From Pseudomonas poae (GTDB taxonomy: Bacteria > Pseudomonadota > Gammaproteobacteria > Pseudomonadales > Pseudomonadaceae): a stretch of DNA of 64,000 nt. Below are positions 34,367 to 43,531 of the stretch, in pieces. The DNA lies in assembly GCA_028869255.1 (NCBI GenBank), contig CP110972.1, forward strand, positions 563,001 to 627,000, in the 5' to 3' direction. Made by a program: the position numbers and the translations under genes. The notes beneath the pieces were generated by a model. That model made no database searches. It was not told where the DNA came from and saw only the letters and a list, made by a program, of their open reading frames with translations. Numbering within the stretch: the first letter of the stretch is position 1; the number at the start of each line of letters is the position of its first letter.

Positions 34367-35892
34367 TTAATGACTGACGTTATCGACTGCAATGCTTTCG
34401 CCGCTGACATCGGCGTAGAACGGCTGACGCTTGGCGATCAGCAGGTACAGCAACCCTGCAATACCGGCGCCAAACAACCAGGAAAACGGCGAGACGCTGG
34501 CAAACCCCGGCAACAGCGCCAACAGGATGGCGATCACGGCTGCAGGAATAAACGCCGCCACCGCACGCATATTGACCCCGCGGCTGTAGTAATAAACGCC
34601 ATTCGGGTCTTCGCTATACAACTGCGGCACGTCCACCTGGCTTTTACGGATCAACCAGTAATCGACCATGATCACCCCGTACAACGGCCCCAGCAACGCG
34701 CCCAGGCCGGACAGGAAATACACGATCACCAGCGGGCTGTTGTAGAGGTTCCACGGCAGGATCAGCACCGCCACCGTGGCGCTGATCAACCCGGCGCGGC
34801 GGAAGTTCAGGTACTTGGGCGCCAGGTTGCTCAGCACAAAGGCCGGTGCGACGAAGTTGGCCATGATGTTCACCGCCACGGTGACGATCAGGAAGGCCAG
34901 GCAACCGAGCACGAGGAACAAGGTATTGGGGATGGCCGCGATGATTTCGGTAGGGCTTTCGATCACCCGGCCATTGAGCTGGAACTGCCCGCCGCACAGC
35001 AGCACGGTGATGGCGGCAAACACCAGGATATTCACCGGCAAACCCCAGAAGTTGCCTACTTGAATGGTCTTGCGGCAGGGCGAGGAACGGGCGAAATCGC
35101 AGAAATTGAGGATCAGGGTGCCGTAGATTGCCAGCCACAGTGCGCCACCGGCGAAGATATTGCGCCACATCTCACCGCCGCTCAGCGGTTCACGGATCGA
35201 CCACGCGATGTTGCCGCCCGCCTGGAAGTACATCCAGCCGGCCAGCGCGGCCACGGTCAGCAGAATCACCGGGCCGGCGAAGCCTTCATAGCGCCGCACC
35301 ATCTCCATGCCGTAGGCGAGGATGACCAGTTGCACGAACCAGATCGCCACAAAACACGCCCAACCCAGCGTCGATAAGCCCAGGATCGAGTTGTGGTCAT
35401 AGTCGGCGAAGCCGGGATGAATGGCGGTCAGCAACACGCGGAAAACCACCGAGGCCAGGTAGGTCTGAATCCCAAACCAGGCAATCGCAATCACGGCGCG
35501 GATCAACGCCGGAATCTGCGCGCCGTGGATGCCGAAGCTGATGCGGCTGATCACCGGAAACGGCACGCCGGTCTTCTGCCCCATATACCCCGACAGATTC
35601 ATGAAGAAGTACACCAGCGCCGCGCCAATCCCCAGGGACAACAGGATCTGCCAGCCGCCCAGGCCCAGGGCATACAAGCCAATGGCGAACGAGTAGTTGG
35701 CGATGTTGTGCACGTCGTTGGTCCATAGGGCAAAGATGCTGTAGCGGCCCCAGCGTCGACCTTCGACCTTGGTGGGCGCGAGGTCCTTGTTGTGCAGGCG
35801 CGGGCTCAGTACCAGCGGGCCCGGGCTTGTGGCCTCGGGGTTCAGGGGGAGGGCAGATCCAGTGCGATGTTGTTCGAGAGGCTTGTACGCAT
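34367..35892 (-). pseudogene. NCS1-family nucleobase/hydantoin:cation symporter, frameshifted near the N-terminus
   Basis: Twelve-helix transporter of about 508 residues for purines, pyrimidines, allantoin or hydantoins. The intact main frame begins at GTG 35713 (HNIANYSFAIGLYALGLGGW). The conserved region just before it (RRWGRYSIFALWTNDV) is in the same frame, but with no start codon. ATG 35892 opens MRTSLSNNIALDLPSP in another phase. One extra C in the run of five (plus-strand G 35845-35849) joins them. This is either sequencing error or an N-terminal lesion. It is followed closely by the racemase-like gene. Confidence 0.82.
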
Positions 35893-36249
35893 TCCGGCAG
35901 GCTCCAGCACATCGGCAAGCAAGCTGCTGATGGCAAAGTGTATGTAGGTTTTGTATTTATTGTATACAAAGCGTTTTTCACAATAAGCCACATGCGTGCC
36001 AGTTTTCGATCTATGAAAACCTTTGGTAATTTCTTTTTTACAGGTGTTTTAAATAACTCGCTGAATTTAAAGCGATATAAATTGACCATTTGAACAGGTA
36101 TTTATTTTTTGCTTTTGGAGGTGCGCTATTGAAAGGCAAACAGCGTGGGGAAATGAATGTTACGTATTGGTGCGAAGGTGTATGGATTGCACACATAAAT
36201 GGCACTTATGGTTACATTAGTGTGTACATTTAAATGCCTGCCACAAAAC
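35893..36249. other. AT-rich intergenic region upstream of the NCS1 gene
   Basis: Clearly AT-rich compared with the rest of the window, with TGTATTTATTGTATACAAA near 35950-35970 (GTATAC palindrome). It probably carries the NCS1 promoter and may be horizontally acquired. It holds one possible tiny ORF at 36129-36233. Confidence 0.45.
36129..36233 (+). CDS. Possible 34-codon ORF
   Basis: TTG at 36129 follows GGAGG with 7-nt spacing. It opens a frame MKGKQRGEMNVTYWCEGVWI and 14 more residues, to TAA at 36231. The composition (Tyr, Trp, Ile rich) is unlike random high-GC frames. No family is recognised. The AT-rich setting makes chance frames possible. Confidence 0.3.
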   Translation: MKGKQRGEMNVTYWCEGVWIAHINGTYGYISVYI

Positions 36250-36288
36250 AAATGTGGGAGGGGGCAAGCCCCCTCCCACATTTTTTTT
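36250..36288. terminator. REP palindrome that can act as terminator
   Basis: AATGTGGGAGGGGG and its complement form a 14-bp GC-rich stem with a tiny loop, followed on the plus strand by eight T. On the minus strand it follows the cysH stop and is trailed by TTTGTTTTG. It could end transcription from both sides. Confidence 0.6.
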
Positions 36289-36301
36289 AGCTCATCAGCC
36301 T

Positions 36302-37036
36302 TCAAGCCTTGCTGATGATATTCCCGGCATGCAGCCCGCATTCCTTCTGCGTGGCTTCTTCCCACCACCAGCGGCCTTCGCGCTCATGCTGGTTCGGCAG
36401 CACCGGGCGGGTGCAGGGCTCGCAGCCGATGCTGATAAAGCCGCGCTCGTGCAGGCTGTTGTATGGCAGCTCTAACATGCGGATGTAACCCCAGACTTCC
36501 TCGCTGGTCATCTGCGCCAGCGGGTTGAACTTGTACAGGGTGCGTTCCGGGGTGGAGAAAGCGCTGTCGATTTCCAGCGCCGCCACCTGGCTGCGGGTGC
36601 CGGGGCTCTGGTCGCGGCGCTGGCCGGTAGCCCAAGCGCTTACACCGGAAAGCTTACGGCGCAGCGGTTCGATCTTGCGCACACCGCAGCATTCGCCGTG
36701 GCCATCTTTATAGAAGCTGAACAAGCCTTTCTCTTTGACGAAGGGTTCCAGCTTGCTCTGGTCCGGCGAGATCAGTTCGATATCGATCTTATAGTGATCG
36801 CGCACCTGTTCGATAAACCGGTAGGTCTCCGGGTGCAGCCGGCCAGTGTCGAGGCTGAACACCTTGACGTTCTTGTTCAGCTTCCAGGCCATGTCCACCA
36901 GCACCACGTCCTCGGCGCCGCTGAAAGAAATCCACAGGTCATCACCGAACTGGCTGAACGCCAGCTTGAGAATATCCTGGGCGGATTTATTGGCATAAGT
37001 CGCGGCGAGTTCAGCGACGTCGAAGGCTTGGTTCAT
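36302..37036 (-). CDS. cysH: Adenylyl-sulfate (APS) reductase, [4Fe-4S] CysH
   Basis: A 244-residue enzyme that reduces activated sulfate to sulfite in assimilation. The PP-loop sulfonucleotide site is near 35-45 ([13 protein letters not shown]). The cluster cysteines C116, C117, C205 and C208 (ECCGVRK, CEPC) mark the APS-using, iron-sulfur type found in Pseudomonas. The catalytic C233 is in KECGLH. A REP/terminator follows. The cysteine-related operon at 55-61 kb is a separate unit. Confidence 0.95.
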   Translation of the reverse strand: MNQAFDVAELAATYANKSAQDILKLAFSQFGDDLWISFSGAEDVVLVDMAWKLNKNVKVFSLDTGRLHPETYRFIEQVRDHYKIDIELISPDQSKLEPFVKEKGLFSFYKDGHGECCGVRKIEPLRRKLSGVSAWATGQRRDQSPGTRSQVAALEIDSAFSTPERTLYKFNPLAQMTSEEVWGYIRMLELPYNSLHERGFISIGCEPCTRPVLPNQHEREGRWWWEEATQKECGLHAGNIISKA

Positions 37037-37189
37037 CAGGACGGTTCCTACAGGTCAATGGCGCTGAGCGCTCTATAGGGGAGCGATGGTATCAAAAACC
37101 GCCCTGCGTTGCGGCGGCGAGCGTGAATCGCTAGAGTTCGGCAGACCTTTTTTGCTGGCTCAACTTAATAAAACCAATGGGAGCGTCTT

Positions 37190-37807
37190 GTGGAAATTGC
37201 CTGTCTCGACCTGGAAGGGGTACTGGTTCCGGAAATCTGGATCGCCTTCGCTGAAAAAACCGGTATTGAATCGCTGCGGGCGACGACCCGGGACATTCCC
37301 GACTACGACGTGCTGATGAAGCAACGCCTGCGCATCCTCGACGAGCATGGGCTCAAACTCGCGGATATCCAGGAAGTGATCGCCACGCTCAAGCCGCTGG
37401 ACGGTGCCATCGAGTTCGTCAACTGGCTGCGCGAGCGCTTCCAGGTGGTGATCCTTTCCGACACGTTCTACGAATTCTCCCAGCCATTGATGCGCCAACT
37501 GGGGTTCCCGACCTTGCTCTGCCACCGTCTGATCACCGACGAAAACGACCGCGTGGTGAGCTACCAACTGCGCCAGAAAGACCCCAAGCGCCAGTCGGTG
37601 CTGGCATTCAAAACCCTTTACTACCGCGTGATCGCTGCTGGCGATTCCTACAACGACACCACCATGCTGGGCGAGGCCGACCGCGGGATTCTGTTCCACG
37701 CACCCGAGAACGTGATTCGCGAGTTCCCGCAGTTCCCGGCGGTGCATACGTTTGAAGATTTGAAGCAAGAGTTTATCAAGGCGTCGAATCGTTCATTGAG
37801 CCTGTAG
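37190..37807 (+). CDS. thrH: Phosphoserine phosphatase / homoserine phosphotransferase ThrH
   Basis: A 205-residue HAD-family enzyme of the ThrH type known in Pseudomonas. It dephosphorylates phosphoserine and can transfer the phosphate to homoserine, linking serine and threonine synthesis. The nucleophile region is CLDLEGVLVPE (D7). The second motif ILSDTFYEF and GDSYNDTTML are present. The start is GTG at 37190 after GGGAG. Length matches the family. Confidence 0.92.
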   Translation: MEIACLDLEGVLVPEIWIAFAEKTGIESLRATTRDIPDYDVLMKQRLRILDEHGLKLADIQEVIATLKPLDGAIEFVNWLRERFQVVILSDTFYEFSQPLMRQLGFPTLLCHRLITDENDRVVSYQLRQKDPKRQSVLAFKTLYYRVIAAGDSYNDTTMLGEADRGILFHAPENVIREFPQFPAVHTFEDLKQEFIKASNRSLSL

Positions 37808-37836
37808 GTTCTGCGGGGAGGCGGATGGCCTCTTCG

Positions 37837-37917
37837 CAGGCAAGCCAGCTCCCACATTCGGTCGCGCTCCCACAGGATAAACGCGGTCAAATGTGGGAGC
37901 GGGCTTGCTCGCGAAGG
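37837..37917. repeat. Pair of REP half-elements
   Basis: GGCAAGCCAGCTCCCACATT ends at about 37858. A second unit AAATGTGGGAGCGGGCTTGC begins at about 37889. They face each other but belong to different REP subtypes (GCTGGC versus GCGGGC), so this is a mosaic rather than a clean REPIN. Confidence 0.65.
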
Positions 37918-37946
37918 GGCCGGTAAAGCCACTGCATATCTTCCCG

Positions 37947-38303
37947 TTAAACCCCAGCGAGCAACCGCTCGTAAGGAATGCTCAACCCCTCATGCAGGCG
38001 TTTGATCATCGACAAGCTCAGCTTGCGCTTGTGATTCAGCACTTCGGATACTCGCCCGCTGGTACCAATGAAAGGCTCAAGGTCGCGGGCGGTCATGCCT
38101 AACTGCTCCATGCGAAATCTGATCGCTTCCACCGGGTCCGACGCCGGCATTGGAAAGTGTTCCGCCTCGTACTTCTCAATCAGTACAGCGAGGATTTCCA
38201 GCTCGTCACCTTCAGGCGAGCCGATCTCTGCTCCCCAGATCTGCTCGACCCGAGCGAGCGCAGCCGTAAGATCTTCCTGGGAATGAATAGGTTTGATGTT
38301 CAT
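37947..38303 (-). CDS. higA: HigA-type antitoxin (XRE helix-turn-helix)
   Basis: A 118-residue antitoxin. Its C-terminal helix-turn-helix (about 65-110) contains FRMEQLGMTARDLEPFIGTS and the recognition helix GRVSEVLNHKR. It neutralises the HigB toxin by binding and represses its own operon. Its ATG shares one base with the higB stop codon (TGATG), so toxin and antitoxin translation are coupled. An in-frame GTG 3 nt upstream is an alternative. Confidence 0.88.
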   Translation of the reverse strand: MNIKPIHSQEDLTAALARVEQIWGAEIGSPEGDELEILAVLIEKYEAEHFPMPASDPVEAIRFRMEQLGMTARDLEPFIGTSGRVSEVLNHKRKLSLSMIKRLHEGLSIPYERLLAGV

Positions 38304-38605
38304 CACACGGTCTCCGCGTTGATCTGACCGTATTGCTCATGGGGTCCCACAAAGCGGATGAACCCCAGCTGTCGTTGATAGTCGATCGCCATGATCACTC
38401 GATACTTGTTGCCGCTCACGTTGAACACAACCCTGCCGCCTTTGAGAATGCTCGCTGTTCGAAGCTCGGCTTTGAGTGCCTGCGGCGTTGCATAAGGGGT
38501 CTTCTCCAAATGGCGATACAGCTCGACCAGCGGCGTTTTGGCGTCGGTATAAGCGGGGTGGCTTTCCCAGAATATTCGTAAGGTGCAGAGAGCGATTACC
38601 CGCAT
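38303..38605 (-). CDS. higB: HigB-type mRNA interferase toxin
   Basis: A 100-residue RelE-superfamily toxin of the HigB family, expected to cleave mRNA on the ribosome. Visible segments are IFWESHPAYTDAKTPL, GGRVVFNVSGNKYRVI and FIRFVGPHEQY, the latter with the family C-terminal H-x-x-Y. The toxin gene precedes the antitoxin, the usual HigBA order. The ribosome-binding site GGGAGG lies in a hairpin just upstream. Confidence 0.9.
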   Translation of the reverse strand: MRVIALCTLRIFWESHPAYTDAKTPLVELYRHLEKTPYATPQALKAELRTASILKGGRVVFNVSGNKYRVIMAIDYQRQLGFIRFVGPHEQYGQINAETV

Positions 38606-38612
38606 CGCTGAA

Positions 38613-38631
38613 ACCTCCCAATTCGGGAGGT
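38613..38631 (-). promoter_or_regulatory. Hairpin that buries the higB ribosome-binding site
   Basis: On the minus strand ACCTCCC-GAATT-GGGAGGT forms a 7-bp stem with a 5-nt loop. The GGGAGG arm is the Shine-Dalgarno, 8 nt before the higB ATG. It could limit toxin translation, act as the HigA operator, or both. Confidence 0.55.
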
Positions 38632-38740
38632 AATAGGTGCGGTTGGATGGATATGCAATCCCGGAAATAATTTCTGACGAGTAGTCGGCAGTCGCTTCAT
38701 GTGATCCTTCACAGACGGCGGGTGGGCGGTCTGCCGGACG

Positions 38741-40084
38741 CTACAGACCTTCCAAAGTTTGTAACAACACCCGCACCTTGGTCAGTGACTCCTGATACTC
38801 CGCTTCCCACTGCGAGTCCGCCACGATCCCGCCGCCGCCCCAGCAGCACACCTGGCCATCCTTGACCAGCAGACTGCGTATCGCGATGGAGCTGTCCATC
38901 TCGCCGCGCACATCCAGGTACACCAGCGAGCCGCAGTACAACCCACGTCGGGTCGGCTCCAGCTCGTCGATGATCTGCATGGCGCGAATCTTCGGCGCGC
39001 CGGTGATGGAGCCGCCGGGGAAGCTGCCGGCGATCAGGTCGAGGGGGTCTTTGTCGTCGGCCAACACGCCGGTCACGCTGCTGACCAGGTGGTGCACATT
39101 GGGGTAGGTTTCCAGGCTGAACAGCTCCGGGACCTTTACCGAGCCGGTGCGGCACGTGCGGCCGAGGTCGTTGCGCAGCAGGTCGACGATCATCAGGTTT
39201 TCGGCACGATCCTTGGGGCTCGCCAGCAGTTCGGCGGCGTTGGCGGCGTCATCTTCAGGCGTCAAACCGCGAGGGCGGGTGCCCTTGATCGGGCGGGTTT
39301 CGACTTGGCGTTCGCTGATACGTACGAAGCGCTCCGGCGACAGGCTCAGCACCGCGCCATCATCCGGCAGGCTCTGGAACCCGGAAAACGGCGTCGGGCA
39401 GGCTTCGCGCAAGGCGCAATAGGCGGCCCAGGGATCGCCACTGCACGGCGCACGGAAACGCTGGGCGAAGTTGACCTGGTAGCAGTCGCCGGCCTGGATA
39501 TAGTCTTGGATACGCACGATGGCCTGGCGATACGCCTCGGCGCTGAGGTCCGGTGCCATCGGGCCCTGAAGTTTGAAGGTCGCCGAGGCGTCGACACCGC
39601 CATGGCTGAACAGCGCGATCAGCCGTTGCCGTTCGCTGTCGGCGAGCGTCGGGTGAAACACCAGCTGGCTGGCCTGCGCCTGGTGATCGCTGACCAGCGC
39701 CCAGGCATACAGCCCGAAACGCGCGTCCGGTAGGTGCAAATCGTCCGCCGCCAGGTGTGGCATGTGTTCCAGGTGCCGGCCGAAGTCATAACTCAGGTAG
39801 CCAATCAGGCCGCCGGCGAACGGCAGCTCTAAACCTTTGGGGATTGCCGCTTCACCCAGCTGCGTCAGGTTTTTGCGTAAACGCTGCAGGAAATCACTGC
39901 CGCTCTCGTCAGGCTGTACGGTCAACGTCGCGTGTGGCCAGGCGCTGAGCAGGTCATAACGCCCGCGCTCAGCCGACGGGCGGCCGCTGTCGAGCAGCAC
40001 CGCGCCGGGGGCATGGCGGATCGCCGCAAAATACTCGGCGGGGTTGGCGCGGTAGGGCAGCGGGTGTACGGAACAGGTTGGCAT
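38741..40084 (-). CDS. pabB: Aminodeoxychorismate synthase component I
   Basis: A 447-residue chorismate-binding enzyme that, with PabA, makes 4-amino-4-deoxychorismate for folate synthesis. The PIKGT motif (TRPIKGTRPRG) carries the Lys characteristic of PabB, in contrast to anthranilate synthase. GSFPGGSITGAPKIRAM and GGGGIVADSQWEAEY are the C-terminal active-site signatures. No amidotransferase partner is adjacent, as is common. Length is normal. Confidence 0.94.
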   Translation of the reverse strand: MPTCSVHPLPYRANPAEYFAAIRHAPGAVLLDSGRPSAERGRYDLLSAWPHATLTVQPDESGSDFLQRLRKNLTQLGEAAIPKGLELPFAGGLIGYLSYDFGRHLEHMPHLAADDLHLPDARFGLYAWALVSDHQAQASQLVFHPTLADSERQRLIALFSHGGVDASATFKLQGPMAPDLSAEAYRQAIVRIQDYIQAGDCYQVNFAQRFRAPCSGDPWAAYCALREACPTPFSGFQSLPDDGAVLSLSPERFVRISERQVETRPIKGTRPRGLTPEDDAANAAELLASPKDRAENLMIVDLLRNDLGRTCRTGSVKVPELFSLETYPNVHHLVSSVTGVLADDKDPLDLIAGSFPGGSITGAPKIRAMQIIDELEPTRRGLYCGSLVYLDVRGEMDSSIAIRSLLVKDGQVCCWGGGGIVADSQWEAEYQESLTKVRVLLQTLEGL

Positions 40085-40181
40085 GCGGGGTGGATCAGCC
40101 GTTGGCGTGGGGGAGGGGATTGTAGTCCGCCATAGGATTTGGTCCTAGGGGTAGCTGGACTGAGGTTACATCCAAATAGAA

Positions 40182-40260
40182 TGCCATCGCCGGCAAGCCA
40201 GCTCCCACATTGGGCTATGTGAACCCGATCATCTGTGGGAGCTGGCTTGCCGGCGATGCA
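40182..40260. repeat. REPIN, inverted orientation
   Basis: The left unit TGCCATCGCCGGCAAGCCAG runs into GCTCCCACA. The right unit TGTGGGAGCTGGCTTGCCGG runs into CGATGCA. The GTGGGAG ends face each other across the loop, the reverse of most REPINs here. Confidence 0.85.
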
Positions 40261-40273
40261 GACGGCGCGGTGT

Positions 40274-41260
40274 TCAGCCCTCTACGGCAGGGATATGCCC
40301 AAACATTTCCTGCACAAACTTCACCCGCTCTTCCGGGGTTTCCGTCACGCCCGCAGCTTTCAATGCTTCGAGCCGCGCCTCGACCGCATGGGTGCGCAGG
40401 GTCAGGCCGCAGTCATTGGCGATCTGGATATTCAGCCCCGGCCGCGCATTCAGCTCGAGGATCAGCGGGCCTTTTTCCTGGTCCAGCACCATGTCCACGC
40501 CGATATAGCCCAGCCCGCACAGCTCATAGCAGCCGGCCGCGAGCTTCATGAAACCGTCCCAGTTGGGCAGTTGCACGCCGTCCACCGCGTTGGTGGTGTC
40601 AGGGTGCTTGGTGATGATGGTGTTCAGCCAGGTGCCGCGCAGGGTCAGGCCGGTGGCCAGGTCAACCCCCACGCCGATGGCGCCCTGGTGCAGGTTGGCC
40701 TTGCCGCCGGACTGGCGGGTCGGCAGACGCAGCATGGCCATCACCGGATAGCCCATCAGCACGATAATGCGGATGTCCGGCACGCCCTCGTAGCTGATGC
40801 TCTTGAAGATCTGGTCGGGCACCACGCGGTACTCGATCAGTGCGCGGTCGCGGTGGCCGCCCAGGGAATACAGGCCGGTGAGGATGCTGGAAATCTGATG
40901 CTCGATTTCTTCATGGCTGATGATCTTGCCCGACACCGTGCGGTAGCGCCCTTCAAAGCGGTCGGCCACCACCAGGATGCCGTCCCCGCCGGCGCCCTGG
41001 GCCGGTTTGATCACGAAATCGCTGCGCCCACCGATGATCTCGTCGAGCTTGTCGATTTCCTTCTCGGTAGAAATGACCCCGTACATCTCCGGCACATGGA
41101 TGCCGGCCGCCATGGCCCGTTCCTTGGTGATGATCTTGTCATCCACAATCGGGTACAGGCTGCGTTTGTTGTACTTGAGCACGTAGTCGGCATTACGCCG
41201 GTTGATGCCCATGATCCCCCGCGCTTCCAGGGCTTTCCAGGTCTTCCAGAAGCCGAACAT
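40274..41260 (-). CDS. RimK-related alpha-L-glutamate ligase-like ATP-grasp protein
   Basis: A 328-residue ATP-grasp ligase of the RimK-related family. It includes the ATP-binding FVIKPAQGAGGDGILVV (about 82-98), RVVPDQIFKSI, and the metal-binding LILELNARPGLNIQIAN near 270. These enzymes add amino acids, often glutamate, to a carboxylate. The start shares one base with the stop of the upstream membrane protein (TAATG), showing coupling. The trio with inactive transglutaminase and protease-like genes is widely conserved. The physiological substrate is unknown to me. Confidence 0.88.
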   Translation of the reverse strand: MFGFWKTWKALEARGIMGINRRNADYVLKYNKRSLYPIVDDKIITKERAMAAGIHVPEMYGVISTEKEIDKLDEIIGGRSDFVIKPAQGAGGDGILVVADRFEGRYRTVSGKIISHEEIEHQISSILTGLYSLGGHRDRALIEYRVVPDQIFKSISYEGVPDIRIIVLMGYPVMAMLRLPTRQSGGKANLHQGAIGVGVDLATGLTLRGTWLNTIITKHPDTTNAVDGVQLPNWDGFMKLAAGCYELCGLGYIGVDMVLDQEKGPLILELNARPGLNIQIANDCGLTLRTHAVEARLEALKAAGVTETPEERVKFVQEMFGHIPAVEG

Positions 41261-42792
41261 TACGAATCAGCCTTCAGGAAAGCCTTGAAACGCACCAGTT
41301 CGGTCAGGCGGTAGCCGCGATAGCGACCCATGGCCAGCATGAAGCCCACCAGGATCAGCAGGATCGCCGGGAAGGTGAACACGAAGTAGACCAGCTCCGG
41401 CACGCTCATGATCAGGTGCGCCAGGGACGCGGCGAACAGCGTACCGATCGCCACTTTCAGCGCATGGTTGGCGCCGCGTTCTTCCCAGGTGATCGACAAG
41501 CGTTCGATGGTCATGGTCAGAATCACCATCGGGAACAGCGCCACCGACAGCCCGCGCTCCAGCCCCAGTTTGTGACTGAACAGGCTGATGGCCGCAATCA
41601 GCACCACCACGAAGGTCAGCACCACCGACAGCCTCGGCAGCATCTGTAGCTTCAAGTGTTCCAGGTACGACCTGAGGGACAGCCCCAGCGCGGTAATAAT
41701 GGTGAACAGCACAATCCCGAAGCCCAGTTGCGTCTCGCGGAACGCCAGGGCGATCAGCACCGGGGTAAAGGTGCCCAGGGTCTGCAGGCCGATCAGGTTG
41801 CGCAGGATCAGGATCACCAGCACGCCAATCGGGATCATCACCATGATCATGAAAGTCTGCTGGGTCTGCAGCGGCAGGCCGTACAGCGAGTATTCGAGGA
41901 AGTTGGCGTCGGTGTTTTCGTCGGTCAGCTTGGCCAGGCGGATCGCGTTCATTTCGCTGTTGTTCAGGCTGAAGGTGACCATGGCTTTCTTGCCGCCATC
42001 GACGGTGATCAGGTTTTCATCGCCGGTCCACCATAGCAGGCGGTCGGCGGGCAGGCCCTGTTCGCCGGTTTCCGGGTTGAAGTACAACCAGTCATTGCCA
42101 TTGAAGCTGCGCAGCCACAGTTCCGGGGCTTGCGGCTGGTCGGCCACCAGGCGGATGGTGTGGACTTTTTCCACCGGCACGTGGGCGATGGACAGCAGCA
42201 GTTCGACGATCTTGGCCTTGTGCGGCGTGGATGGATCACCCGCCAGCAGCAGCTTCACATTGTCGTCGTTGAGGTTGTTGGTGCGCTTGATGGCTTCGGT
42301 GATAAAGGTTTCGACGTCGGCGGAGTGCTGGCGGATCGGCGCCAGCAGGGCTTCGGCAGCGATTTTTTCCGGGCCTTCCACGGCGATGCTGTCACGGAAG
42401 GTCGGGCCCTTGACCTTGACCTTTTCACCGCTGTAACGCTTGGTCAGCACCAGGCGGTAATACAGGGTCTGGTTGCCCTTGGCGCGGCGCGCCGACCAGG
42501 TGACCTTGCGGTTGCCGTCGGTGCGGTTGACGCTCACACCATAGTTATTCGAGATAAAACTCTCATTGAGGCTGACGAAGTCGCGGCTCAGCGGCGGCAC
42601 GAACATCTGGATTTTTACCGGGTCTTTCGGGTTGGCGACGAACTCGACCTTGGCGTCGATGTTCCACAAGTCGTCGGTGGCGTCCTCGGTGACGGGAATC
42701 CCCAGCACGAAAATCTGATAGGCGGTGACCGAAATACCTAACACCACCAGGATGGCGATGAGGATTCTCAGGTGCAGGGTTAGAGAGCGCAT
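41260..42792 (-). CDS. Inactive transglutaminase-like seven-TM membrane protein
   Basis: A 510-residue protein with an N-terminal membrane anchor (about 8-28). A periplasmic region resembling a transglutaminase without the catalytic Cys follows (about 40-310). Six to seven transmembrane helices make up the C-terminal half (about 325-495), including MIMVMIPIGVLVILILRNLI. This matches the paired families of inactive transglutaminase and 7TM domains. It probably senses or scaffolds at the envelope, working with the ATP-grasp ligase just downstream and the protease-like protein just upstream (inference). Confidence 0.85.
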   Translation of the reverse strand: MRSLTLHLRILIAILVVLGISVTAYQIFVLGIPVTEDATDDLWNIDAKVEFVANPKDPVKIQMFVPPLSRDFVSLNESFISNNYGVSVNRTDGNRKVTWSARRAKGNQTLYYRLVLTKRYSGEKVKVKGPTFRDSIAVEGPEKIAAEALLAPIRQHSADVETFITEAIKRTNNLNDDNVKLLLAGDPSTPHKAKIVELLLSIAHVPVEKVHTIRLVADQPQAPELWLRSFNGNDWLYFNPETGEQGLPADRLLWWTGDENLITVDGGKKAMVTFSLNNSEMNAIRLAKLTDENTDANFLEYSLYGLPLQTQQTFMIMVMIPIGVLVILILRNLIGLQTLGTFTPVLIALAFRETQLGFGIVLFTIITALGLSLRSYLEHLKLQMLPRLSVVLTFVVVLIAAISLFSHKLGLERGLSVALFPMVILTMTIERLSITWEERGANHALKVAIGTLFAASLAHLIMSVPELVYFVFTFPAILLILVGFMLAMGRYRGYRLTELVRFKAFLKADS

Positions 42793-42797
42793 TCGGT

Positions 42798-43403
42798 TTA
42801 CTCGGCGGTATGAGCGTCGGCGGCGCAGGCGGGTTTGCCTGCTGCGTATTTAAGACTGGGGTCGACCAGCGCATCAAAGCGTTTCAACGCTTCGGAGCCG
42901 ATCAGCAGCGGGTATTGGAAAGCGCTGCGGTCAGTCAAGTTCACTTCGATGCTGCGTAAAGCGGTGCCCATGCAGATATCCAGGGCAATCACCGGACGGG
43001 CTGTGTAGTTCTTGTCCTCATCGGGGTCGTAGTCACCGGCGCGGCGCTTGATCTTGCTGACGCGGGCCAGGGGGCGTTCGATGGGGTGGGAATGGGCGGT
43101 GTCGATAGCCAGGTAGAAGCGTACCCAGGATTCGCCATTGCGCTTGAAGCGCTTGATATCACGGGCGCTGAGGGACGCGGTCTTGGCGCCGGTGTCCAGT
43201 TTGGCGGCGACTTCCAGGTCGATGCCGGCCAGTTGGGCGTATTCGTTGAGGCCATACACGGTCTTCTCGGCGGCGGCACAAAGCCCCGGTAAGAGTGCCG
43301 GTATAAACAGCAGGCAAAGCAAAAGGGGGAGGGCTTGAGTCTCATAGATCCTGAGGCGGTGCAGTGCGATGTTCCATTCATGGCGACTGGCATTGCTGCT
43401 CAA
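42798..43403 (-). CDS. Exported retropepsin-like / putative ATP-dependent zinc protease family protein
   Basis: A 201-residue protein with a hydrophobic signal segment (LPLLLCLLFIPALLPGLCAA, about 25-44). A domain of the 'putative ATP-dependent zinc protease' family follows, whose KLDTGAKTASLSA motif (about 68-80) matches the D-T/S-G of retroviral-type aspartic proteases. It is therefore likely an aspartic-protease fold. It lies 5 nt upstream of the inactive transglutaminase gene, forming a three-gene operon with the RimK-like ligase. Confidence 0.85.
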   Translation of the reverse strand: MSSNASRHEWNIALHRLRIYETQALPLLLCLLFIPALLPGLCAAAEKTVYGLNEYAQLAGIDLEVAAKLDTGAKTASLSARDIKRFKRNGESWVRFYLAIDTAHSHPIERPLARVSKIKRRAGDYDPDEDKNYTARPVIALDICMGTALRSIEVNLTDRSAFQYPLLIGSEALKRFDALVDPSLKYAAGKPACAADAHTAE

Positions 43404-43531
43404 TCTCTAGTGCGCCGTTTCATCAAGCGATGTCAGGCAAATGCGGCGGGCATTCTAACATGATGCTTTTCTGGCGCCAGCGCTGGCAGGCGGCCATGCC
43501 CTGATCGGGTGCATTCAAGGGTTATTAGACG

